Assembly (NCBI GenBank): GCA_020284085.1
Contig: JACEVL010006403.1
Coordinates: forward strand, 1,467,501 to 1,531,500
Source: Aporrectodea caliginosa
Lineage: Eukaryota > Annelida > Clitellata > Crassiclitellata > Lumbricidae
Direction of reading: 5' to 3'
DNA length: 64,000 nucleotides
The translations under genes were made by a program, and so were the position numbers. Every line of letters begins with the position of its first letter. Position 1 is the stretch's first letter. Shown in pieces: positions 12,301 to 24,600 of this stretch. Below the pieces are notes generated by a model. It was not told where the DNA came from, did no database searches, and saw nothing but the letters and a program-made list of their open reading frames with translations.

Positions 12301-15300
12301 TAGCATGTATGACATGTAATAGTTTCTTTTTTTGGTGGATTGATACTGGGCTGCAACTTTTCTGTCAAGGAAATGGAACCATATAGCACCAACAACAATT
12401 TATGGTGAAAAATCAACCATTTGCTATTGTGCATATTTCGATCAATTAGCCTTTTAATCATCCATGATGAAGTTCTTTGCTTCAGTTGGGCAGAGTTATA
12501 AATGTTCGTCTGCATGTTGGGTGTGTCACCATCTGGTGGTAATCATAATTTTATTGTTTGGAAGTCTGTAGTGCTGTTGGATTGGGTGATAGTGGAGAGT
12601 GAGTCATAGAGGATGCATGGCCTTCCTTCTTCCTCTTTTGCTTTCATTTGTGGGTTGTCTGGAGAGTTTTGCTTTCTGATGTTGTGGTTAACCTGACATG
12701 GATCAGTGTAGGTCTAGCTGGGAGCAATATTGGGGTCAGTTATTAAGGATTCAGTTGAGGGTAGACATCTTTTGGGGTAGGTTGAGTTGAGTTGAGCTCT
12801 TTTGGATTACTTGTTTTGGATTCAGTTGAATTTGGTATTGTGTGGTTCAGGTGAGCTGAGTTAAGTTCTTTAGGATTTAGTTGAAATGAGTTTGGTTCTG
12901 TTGGTAGTGGCATCTAAATCCCCCCTCCACGTGGAATGGGAAAACAAACTCCCCACTCTGACCGATGGTATTAATTTTCGTAGTGCAGGCTGTTATATTA
13001 TAATTGAAAATCAACCCTCCCAGTTTATGTCCAAAACGTTAAACCCCCACTTCTGCCAACCTTGAGAAATTGTTCCCCTATTGCTATACACCACTGTGAG
13101 TTGGGTTCAGCTGATGAGTCAGGTTTATATCAATTAGTTTTAGTTATTTAGCTTTTTTTGTGTCCAATCAAAAACTGTCTTCTTTCTCTTTGGTTCAGTT
13201 TAAAAGTTAGAACTTTTCATTGGGTCCAGTTAAAATAGATTTGAGTGAACTGCTTGTATGTTTAACCGAGGCATTTAGAGCTGAACGAACTATGTTTAAC
13301 TCAGAGTTTTGTTTAACTCAGAGTTTTGGTTTAATTTAATTGGGCTTAGTTTACTGTTTATTTAGTGAAGTTTTTTTGTTCATTTGTATTACCACTGGAT
13401 TTCTGACAGCTGTTCAAGTACAACTGATGATGTGTAATTGTGTGTGAAAACTGTTTACTATCAGCCATGCTTCTCCAGTCGTATTTGCTCTTGCTGTGAT
13501 ATAATGTATTTGTGCTGACATAGGCATTACTACTAACCGACGTATGAAAACAAGAATTGCATGGATCGTAGCAATAACATATACCATAAACTATGGGACG
13601 GACATTAGATATCGTTGCCAATTTCATCAACAAAACAATAACAGTGATTAATTTAACGAGGAGTCGTGGATGAGATTGAAAGTCTATGATTTATGAATAT
13701 ATGACTGCGGCAGATAAGATTGAAACAAAAGATTAATTGGTGGGTCAGATTAATTGATATGGTGTGTTTATTTGTGCCATTTGGGAATATCTTCAATGGG
13801 ACAAAGAATGTAAGATGTGAATCTTATTAATATCTTCAATGGGACAAAGAATGTAAGATGTGAATCATATTAATATCTTCAATGGGACAAAGAATGTAAG
13901 ATGTGAATCTTATTATTGTTTCCCCCTCCTCAAGTACAGAAATTAGGGAGCATTGTTCTGGAATGGATGGTCTATGTAGATGGTTTTATTGGAGGAAAAG
14001 GTCCTGCACTAGAACTGCATTGAAGCACTGAATAGCCATGGCCCATGGATAAGTGCCAATAGAAGAAAACAGTCTCTTCTGTTATTATTATTTTTATTAT
14101 TAGTATTATTATTTTTTTTTAATCGCCAGAGGTAGACATGATCCCTCAGGTTCTCAGAAACTATCCGAAGAGTATTATTATTAAGTGCAAAATTCCCTGA
14201 TGATTATGGAAAAATAAGGTTATGAAAACACTTTAATTATCAATTAGTCTTTCATATTTATATAGCAGCATTATTAAAGTACAGTTCTCACCGGTTTGCA
14301 TATTGCTGCTGATAACTGTTATTCAAAGTGTTATTTTAATATTTAAAATGTGCACAAGCAGAATTAATGATGCCCTCTTCCGGACGGTTCTTCTGACTTT
14401 ATTACAGAAGATCTTCCTCTTCTCTTTCTGGAAAGAGGAAGATCCAACTAAAATTACTATTGTTGTTACTATTATCAATGTTATTGGTAGTATTTACTAT
14501 TATTAAGGCATTTTGTTTCATTGCTCGTCGGCCTGAATGAACTCGCTCAGTCGTGTGGGTACGCTTGAAGGAGCATTGTAGTTTTAAGACCAATCGTAAA
14601 TCGATCAATTGATGGCTGATAGTTACGGGTGCAAGGCGGTAGGCTCTTCCAGACAGATGGTTCAGCAACTGGGAAACTCCATGAACCATGGTGTCTAGTT
14701 CATGTTGCTGAAATGTGGGAGGTTGCCACGAGTTGCTGAGCACTAATGTCCAGGAGACTCTATGAGAAGCTGAGGGATCTTTCTGATAATGGAAGAAAAA
14801 CAGTTCACCACAATTAGAAAGTATACCTTATTTACTTTTGTACTGTCTCACCTCACTTTACCATACATTCTATTTGGTTTCAAGTCAGTCATTTTGCTGA
14901 TGCTCGAACATGATTTATCATGATGTACATTTTGATTAGTTGTGTCTGTTGGCATTAGACATCAGTGAGGTTACTTGTTTGATATTAAAGCTACAGAGCA
15001 TTGTGGCCTGCAGTCAGAGAGTTAGATCATGGCCATATTAAATCTGTGTTCTGCTACTGAACAATTTGTCAATGAGCTTTCTGCCACATTGTGTTGAAGA
15101 GTTCTTCATTGCTTCTTGTTTGTGATTTATTGTTATGTGATTTATTATTATGCAATATGCATTAATTAAGTGCCACTATCTAATGACCAAACATTAATCG
15201 ATGGTGCTAAGCAATTGTAGGTGAAGTACTTGCTCAAGTACGGGCTCCCTTTGGCACTGCACTTGCATCCCAGAATCCGCTCTGAATCTTTCTATTCTCG

Positions 15301-15656
15301 CCTCAAAACTGTCCTTTTCAGCTGTGCTGGGGTCGAGAGTGCTCCTGAGTAGTAACCTTGAAGGGGTGCTATATAAATCTTCGTAATGAATGAGTGAATG
15401 AATGAAAGATGGTTACACAGTAACCATCTCAGAGGGGGTTTGAACCCGTACTCTTCCTGTTGTAAGGCAGGCACTCTAACCAATAGGCAGTTGTGTCCAA
15501 CTGTAGCTGATTATTATGTATTGCAGGCTGTCTGTTCTGTTAGTAGTTAAGATTTATGTCTTCTGTCATTTGTGTTCTTGTGAATTGTTTCAATTGCATA
15601 ACTGTACACTGTAACTGGTTGCGGTTTGTCAACCGGATTGTTTCAATAAACGAAAA

Positions 15657-15699
<43 letters not shown>

Positions 15700-18600
15700 G
15701 GAGTATATGCTACTGGAGTTGTTGTAGAAGCTGATTGTTATGTAGAAGTTGTTGTGTTGAGATGTTTCCTTAACGTTTTGACAAAGAATTGGTCGGCCTG
15801 GCGTGGACTGTCACATAAAGCACGAAGCTGATTTCGCTGTCATCCAGATAATGTTTCTCATTAACGAGGTGAGTAGACTGACGATGTTTCTAATTAATGA
15901 GATGGCCCCCAGGTGGCCCCTGGATTAGAACAGGACCTAACCGTCCTTCCATTTTGAGTCAGAGTCTGGATATGTTTATACATAGCATGCTACAGGATTA
16001 TGTAATTGCCACGGGACGTTTATCAATGTAGGAATATGTACGTCAAAATATGGACACATGCTTAAGCTCTTTGTAAAGGTGTTTGACAGAGCCTTCAGAT
16101 ATATGGCTTTGCCTATAAACAATGTTCCAGTTGTTCTTGTTTTACTCTGTCACTCTGTGTCTATGTATTTGTGTATGTATTTGTATCTTTGTGTCTGTGT
16201 ATGACTGTGCGTATGTGTTGTGATGTAGTGGATATGTGAAATTTTATATTAAAACAGGAATCTTTGATGATTAAAAGTTTAATGATTTTCTTCCCACAAG
16301 TTTAAGGTTTACAAACATAATTTTGTTAGTGTTATTGGTGAAATGTAATAAAGTATATGTACATATAGGTTCGTTATTCCTCTCATCTAGAGCCGACTTT
16401 TGTTTAAGTTTGATATTAATTAAAGTGACTTCTTTGTATTAAAACTTGTTTTCAAGATTATTTCTTGGCATAATTCTATCGTGAATTTTACAGAATGTGG
16501 TAAACTAATCGTTTAAAATCCAATCTGAAAAGTTTGCAGTGCGAAGTTGTATATAATGATGATTGCTATTAGGCAACATAAGCGATAAGTAAGCCCTGTG
16601 GGGTTAAAATCCGCCTGGCAATCCATGAGAACTAAACAGCTTTGAGGGAGGGAGGAACGAGATGAGTGGATAAGCTTCATTGGAATTTGTAAATGGGTGT
16701 ATACATGCTATATACTACCACAGATGGATGACTGTTTAAACTGTCTGAGTGCAGCTGAGGGTTGGGACCTAGGTTAAATGGTCAGGTAGGCCACTTGGCT
16801 ACCAAAGTGCTGACCCTCTGACTCTCCCGTGGAGTGTCTGTGTGGATGTTCTTGTAGTACTTGTCAGTATGTTTTTGTGTACTGGTGTTTGAGTCCATGT
16901 TTTCAGACGACCTCTGTGAACCTCAGCCTCTATCAATCTCAATCTATCTTTGTCTTTGTCTTGAATGTTGCTTTGTTTCTGAACCACAGAGAAGTTCCCT
17001 CTGTCTGCCTGTCTCTCTGTGTCACTCTGTCTGTCTGTGTGTCTGTCTCTCTTTCTGTGTCACTCTGTATTTCTGTTGTGTGTCTGCCTGTTTGTTTCTG
17101 TTCATGTCTCTCTTCCTTTCTCTATTTGGTATGGAAGCAAATGACACAAGGAAGCTGAGATGGTGACTAAATGAGGAGCCTGTGAATGGTGGCAGAAGAT
17201 GGGGAGGCAACCTATGGTGATGGCCAAACCTGGAATTTGTCGAGGCTCTGAGTGGTTTTATGTTGGTGCTACTTGCGTGAGTTAGTGAGGGCAAACAGCA
17301 AAAAGATTTTGCATAACGGAATGGAAGTATCGTTGGTGAACATTAATTAATGTCACCATTCTGCACTGACTTCTGATTAGCTGGGTTCCCTGGTAGTTTG
17401 GCGGACTGTGAAGTGGTTGACTAGCTGGATGGCTATTTTGCCTGGCTGTTCTGCCTTGCTATTTTGACTGGCTATTTTGACTGGCTATTTTGCCTGGCTG
17501 TTTTGACTGGCTGTTCTGCCTTGCTGTTTTGACTGGCTATTTTGACTGGCTATTGTGACTGGCTGGCTGGATCATGTTGTTCACAGTGCATCAGATGTCC
17601 TGAGAACATGTTGTCTGGCAGTTCGATTGTTACTGAGAAATCCTTGAGGCTCAAGATCTAGGACTTTTTGCTGAAGGAGCTCGCGTAGTAAACGCACAAT
17701 TACCTCTCCGTGGCTATCCTTTGACCGTTATTTATTGCTTGTTTTGCCGGGATTTGAGTTGCAGAGGCAGAGGTGAAGACCCGGGACGGACTTGGGATAA
17801 GGTTTGATGGTCGGCCCTGCGATTGTGATTGCCTGTATGGCGGATGGTATTGTGCTGTGCATGAAAACATACAAACCAATGAAGACAAGAGGAAGCGTTT
17901 GTCCATTATTGATTGGGAGCACAAGAGACAGAGGCGTCGTTGGCAGACGTTCAATTAACCAATGTGCTGATGAAATGAATTGGTTGGGACAACGTGAGAA
18001 GCAGCTGGCAGCAAACACAGCCAAATGAACTGCATAATGATTGTAATAACAATAACAACAACAATACTACCGTTTCAGATTTACCACACCTTTTTAACTA
18101 TTTTTATTATTATTATTACTTATTAGTAACTAAGTATTACTTATTAATAACTAATATTGTGCTGGTGTCTAATGCACAAGGCATCAACTGATAGCCTTTG
18201 TGAACTAACCTTTTTAACTATTGTTATTATTAGTATTACTTAGAAGTAAGTAATATTGTGCTGGTGTCTAATATACAAGACTTCAACCGATAGCACACCA
18301 AAACCAAGCTGTGATAAGGTCAATATCAAGAAGAGCAGTTGAATTTTAGGATGATTATTTAGCCTTGTATATTTGGTGCTTTTGAGAGGAGTTTAAAACT
18401 TGCATTGTTTGTGGTAAAATTATTTAAAAAAACCGTACTTGTTAGAAATTCCTATCCTGATTACTCCTCTTAATCTTTTTCTTGCCACTTCAATATCGAA
18501 ATGCTGTGTACCTCAGGATTTGGACTTAACGCTAAGCCTTAATGGTACCTGTGCCACTGATTTTGTTTTCCATTCAGTAGCTAATTCCCATTGCTAAGGT

Positions 18601-21600
18601 ATATATGGACACATACAGTTTGTGAGTAAAGTGCCAATTAAATTATTATGATATATTAATGATATTAGTACTCCTGTTTATAATAATATTATTATTATGG
18701 TTTGGTGTTACTGAAGGTTATACAATTTTTTTATATAATGGAGATATGTATGAAAAGTGATCATAATATGGGTAATTTTTTGGAATATAGTAGCAGTGTT
18801 TCTAGTTAAAGAGAATTGTTTTTTATGTAGTGAAATGAATACGAAACGAAAATAATTAAAATAAATAATTCAGTTAGATTTAACTCTACAGATGCTGAGT
18901 TTTGCTGTTGTTTTGTTTGGTTATATAGCTAGCGTTATTTTGCGTTTGTGGTCTACATTGTTGTGTTGTATGTTGGTGTTTGACAGGGGGCGCTGGTGTC
19001 CGTCTGTGCTGACGATCAACTGCATCTGTGGAGTCTACGCCAGAAGAGACCAGAAATTATTCATGCCCTTAAATTCCAGAAAGAAAGGTAGCTCTTGAAA
19101 TACCTTTGGAAGGTAAGGTAAGGTATAATCGGCAGGTTTATTATGTGCCTCTATTAATTAGTTATCATTGTCGGACATCTTAACAATCCTTTGAGCATCT
19201 GGACTGCCTTTTTTCGTAGTGATGATTCAGGGTGATTTGAATCCCCAGATGCAGCGCTGAAAAGCTGATGCATTGCCAAATTCTCACTACACTACAAAAT
19301 ACTCTGTACAACTGGTGGCATTGGTACTGCTGGCCCAATTAGCTACCTTGGTTGGAGTGTAGGCTGCGTCCCATACTCCTCTGTGTAAGAGAGCACACAG
19401 ATTGTGGTTTGCTTCCCAAAGGTGGCTTATTTAAGAGATTTAAATCTCGGGGTAGCACGGTCCGTACACAGGGGCCTTACGTCGCATGGCACCCATTCAA
19501 ATGGTGAAGGATCTCACCTGATCAATTCATTGAAAAATGAGCAGGGTCAAGGCCATGTGGTTGCTATATAACATCATGTACATTTAAAATTGCATTTACC
19601 TTTTCATTCATGCTTTTGCTGGCTAATGATCTGGTCCAGGTAAGTCAAGTATACTTGCCACACAGGAGCCATCCAGTTGCTTTGGACGGTGGTGATCTCT
19701 AAATTATTGGAGTCGGCTTTTGTGACACATTCATGACGGTTACAGTTGCACGTGATGGTGTGAATGGAATGGGCTTGTTGCTACTTGCCAATATGTTACA
19801 TGGAGAGGCAATGACCTGGACTAATTCTGAACCTGGGATCATATAAGCTGTGGAATTGTCTCTGGAAACCGTCTACCTTGCTTAACTGAAGTATTGGCCC
19901 AAAAAGGTATTTGTATCAGATTTAAAATCTGCTGTATACAGAAATTGGTTTTATATGGTATCTCAGGGTTTGATACATGGGGTCAATGAACCAGACGTAA
20001 TTGCCACATCCGTTAATTCACATTTTTCAGTTATTGCAGTGCATTAAAACTTTATGACTTTAATTGCATTATCATCCACAGTATTGACCTACATAGAGCA
20101 TAAGATTGAGTTGGCCATTTGTAGCGGAGGAGTTGAACAATTCTCCAGTCCCAAATGCATCTCATTAAATGCAACTGTTGCCAGAGACAGGTTTCACAGA
20201 TGCATTCAAGCCATATAATGTCGACAGTGAATGACATAAATTATCTTTCTGTACTGATCATGTGAGGAGGTCCCTTGTGTAGGAATATCAATATCTTTGC
20301 AGAATGAGGCTACGTTGGCTGTGAACAACGCGTACGCATGACTTACATTAGTACTCAGACATTTGCGCAAATGTGTTTCCCAAAAGACTGAAGTCTACCC
20401 ATAGTAAAACGGACGCATAAATGTCAAGCTGTGTTTTATCATCTGTGTTTCTCTGTTCTTTCCATTGCTCTACTTCTTTAGACTGCTCTCTAACCAGGTG
20501 GTATGGTAGCATACCATAATGGTAATCTGTGTACCATAAGCTGTTGGTAACCAGCTACCCTTAGTTAGTGTGGTGTTACAGGACTTTTGCCCTCCTAAGG
20601 TTCATCTACTCCACAGGGCCCTCATGACAAAATTATCTCTGAGTAATTTTTACCTGTAAAGATTGATATTGTATTGTTTTGTATTGTATTTACAAATAAA
20701 TTATAAAGCGCCTCTCACAGTCAACACCAATCAGAGGCACTCCCAGTGCGAAAGTCCTCGAGAATAAAGACAAGTTTTGAGGTAGTGAAAAGATGCAGCA
20801 GTATATTGATTTGATACAATTGTCAAAATTGTCATTGATACACAAATGTATAGATACTATGCAATACAGGTGATGTGCCACCTCTACATTTATGCAAACT
20901 GTTCAGACAGCCTAGAAATGTCATCAGTAGCAGGCTTTCACATACATGCTGAACGCATCCAACATCCATCTAATTCCTACCCAAAGACGTTACTGAGAAT
21001 CATTTAGCTCACAGCAAAGTTCTCGTAAGGTATGGTAGTTGTGCTCAAAACACAAAAGAATTATTTCTAATACGTCACTTATCAATAAATTTCTGCTTTG
21101 AGATGAGCTTTTAAGCAAACGACATGCAGCGAAAACGTGGCTGCAAATTGGCCCCAGGCATGCGCTTTGTCTTTGCTACGATCTAATTTAGAAATACATT
21201 TAGATTTAAAATGTTCCTATGAACGATTTGTATGTGCAACATTGTAGCTTGCTTCATCTTTGACCTAATAGTTTGTTGAGCTTGCTGAGTTGACTGCATC
21301 TATTTGTCCTGGGCAGTTTTTACTTGCCTGTGCCTCTATTACCCAGCAGTGGAGATGTTCGTATTAGCATGCAATGTGAAGTTAATTCAGCAAGTCCTGA
21401 GATACACTGACCCTGTGTTGGCGACCTTGAGGTTATCCATTGCCGGTGTCACGAAATAGAGTATCCCCCATACATGAGTATCCCCCTTAGCGAAATGGAG
21501 TATTTGGTTTAGTTTGAATTTTTGGCGGTTTCTAAGTGTATTCAGTCAAGCTGTTTGGATTTATTGTACACATAAATATTTCAATAAACGTATCTTTAGT

Positions 21601-24600
21601 TTGTACATCGACCTGAAAACAATTTTTAAACGTTTTTGGTGATTTTTGACTGGATTTTCGTCGAGGCTATTTTGATGCGTATGACGATGGGGATAGAATG
21701 GTTTATCCCCGGATACTCTAAACCAGTTTAATCCATCCGGGATCAATTCATACATCCCCCGGATCGTTTAACATCCCGGACACTCTATTTCGTGATACCG
21801 GCTTAAAGGTAAAAGGAAATAGACGTACATTCCAATAAGAACATGGGAGCTTGCCTTCAGTTTAATGATTTGTATTGGTGTTTGATTGTTTAGGATCACC
21901 TTCTGCCACCTGCCATTTCAAAGCAAGTGGCTGTACATTGGAACGCAGAAGGGCAACGTCCACGTCCTCAACCTCGAGTCATTTGTTCTCTCCGGCTACA
22001 TCATCAACTGGAACAAGACCATAGAGCTGTATGTATCCATGGAAGATGTAATGCCTTGAAAATTAGATTCAGGTGCCATAGTGTTACGCTTGTATTGACA
22101 GTTGATTTTAATTAAGATGTAAGTATGCCATCCGGGGGGATATGCAGTTGGGGGGATAGAATATACTTACTTACCGGTTTAAACTTTAAAAGAATATGCT
22201 TACTTACTTCCAATACTTTACATGGGAGCTTTCCTTCAGTTTACTGATTTGTATTGGTGTTTGATTGTTTAGGATCACCTTCTGCCACCTGCCATTTCAA
22301 AGTAAGTGGCTGTACATTGGAACGCAGAAAGGCAACGTCCACGTCCTCAACCTCGAGTCATTTGTTCTCTCCGGCTACATCATCAACTGGAACAAGACCA
22401 TAGAGCTGTACGTATCAACGGAAGATGTAATCCCTTGAAAATTAGATTCAGTTGTCATAGTGTAACACTTATATTTAAAGAATATAATTTACTTACTTAC
22501 TTTAAAGAATATGCGGATACTTACTTACTTTAAAAAAGATTATACTTACTTACTTACTTTAAAGAATATGCTTACTTACTTACTTAGAAGTCATTATAAT
22601 TATCAGTTTATCAGATCAAATGTATTTGTGTTTTGTTCTCTTGAGAGATTGTTATCTGGTAGATTTGACAGAACTTTTCTTGTATTAGACGATAAGGAAG
22701 AGCACAGCCTTAACAATAGGGTACTGTTTAATTTATTATGGCCTTCCAACTGATATTACAAGTATATCCATTATCCACCCTCAGCTAATTTTAGAAGTCA
22801 GCCTCTGTGAGGTTTGCAGTATGACTTAGCTGTTCTCAAAGACATATATAAGCATTCAACTGCATACTTGTATTCATACGTACATTATGTGATTATTTTA
22901 TTTTTCACTGTTTATACCTATCAATTACAACATTTTTTGCTCATTTATTGCTTCAGATTAAAATTAACAGTATTTGAATTTGTCTGAACTTCTTATCATT
23001 TTGTAGATAAAAAAAGAAATTGTAAATGCAGACATAAAAACCACAGGCCAGACCAGGCCCTTGTCAATCCTTTTAACCCTTTGACTTCGCTCTTGGCTTT
23101 CACATCAGTCGCTTTGTCAGTTAATGTTGATTCTTGTTCTTAATGTGGTGTCATTGACTTGAGGTGCCTTGACTGATGTCACGTGGCATTAGATTACGAT
23201 GTCATCACGGAAGTCATCTAGGTTCAACTGTCGCTGACGATTCTCCGTCTTATAAATTGCGCAATCAAACTGGAAGTGGTTGCTGTTGGAAGACACATCG
23301 TGGAGTGGGATGCCTTCCTGTTTGCCTTCAGCCCCTGCCTGGCAACTTGTTGAGAAGTTTCCAACCCTCTGGATCAACCTGCATTATGCGGCGTTGAATG
23401 CTGCGTAGGCGCTGAGCAAACAGTGGCGCTTCGCCGCACAGGTCTCGTCCGGCCGCGGCAGACGCTCTCTCCCGCTAACAGTCGTCCGCGGCCGTTTGTT
23501 TTTTCTTTGTGGCCTGCTTTTGTTTGCCAAAGTGTAGGTGGGGATTGCCGTTACGTTTGCCGATGTGTCTCGGCCCGATCGAGTCCGTTTGCAGAATCGT
23601 CAAAAGCCTTTGAGGCGGTTGGATGATGGCTGACTATTGGGCAATCTTCCTGCCTTGTATGATAGCTATTGATTGTTTGGCTTTGAACCATTGATCGGCT
23701 GACAATCGCTATCAACTGTTGATTATCTGGCGATTGCCTTGTGCCATTGACCTTCTGACTATTGCTGTTTACTACTGATTGTCTGGCAATTGATCTTCTG
23801 ACAATCACTATCAACTATTGATTGCGGTATCTGGCAATTGCCTTGTGCCATTTATCTTCTGACAATCACTATCAACTATTGATTATCTGACAATTGCCTT
23901 TTGTCTTTGATCTTCTGACAATCACTGATTATCTGGCTCTGTGCAATTGACAATCATTATCAACTGTTGATTATCTAGCAGTTGCCTTGCACCATTGACC
24001 TTCTGACAATCACTGTTTGCTACAGATTATCTGATAATTGCTTTGTGCCATCAGTCATACAACAGGACTCAACTGTCAACAATTATCTGGCAATTGCCTT
24101 GTGCTATTAATCTTCTGATAATCACCGTCAACAGTTGATAATGAATGCATCCAATCACAATGCGATATGCATTCAATCTACAGTTGTCACGTGCTGTGAA
24201 TTCTATGATAATCAGTGCTGTTGATTTTTCAACGATTGAGCTGTCCTTCGTAAACTGTCTTATAGTGAACAACAAATACATGATTTCTATTATACATGTT
24301 CGACGTAGGCCCTGGTGTAGACCAGCGCAGTATTGACACGGAGTGCAGGGTCAAGCTTCCCCTGAGATACTCACTGTGCACGGACGTTGAGCAAATCCTT
24401 AATGGACGGTTGCTTGAGACGATCGATGTCTTGTCACCCTCACTGCTGACCCCTTAGACACATAAATATTCGATGCAATCAATGCAATGCTTCTGTCTTG
24501 TTATACGCCAGAACCGGAACATTTCCAGCTCCCACGCCTTCTACGTCGAGTTTGGGAATTTTCTGCTAACTGCTGTCCAGCCTGATGATTCTTTGTTCTC

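Larger units (their letters stand above)
21828..22475 (+). repeat. Tandem duplication containing tomosyn exon 5
   Basis: The block at about 21828-22096 recurs at about 22207-22475 (379-bp offset): intron end, 135-nt exon, and the start of the next intron. Between the copies is an AATATACTTACTTAC-type retroelement tail, and (ACTT)n runs follow the second copy. Confidence 0.9.

Noticed and set aside
14402..14743. 113-codon minus-strand frame in intron 2
   Set aside because: It includes translated AAT repeats and shows no domain or splice support.
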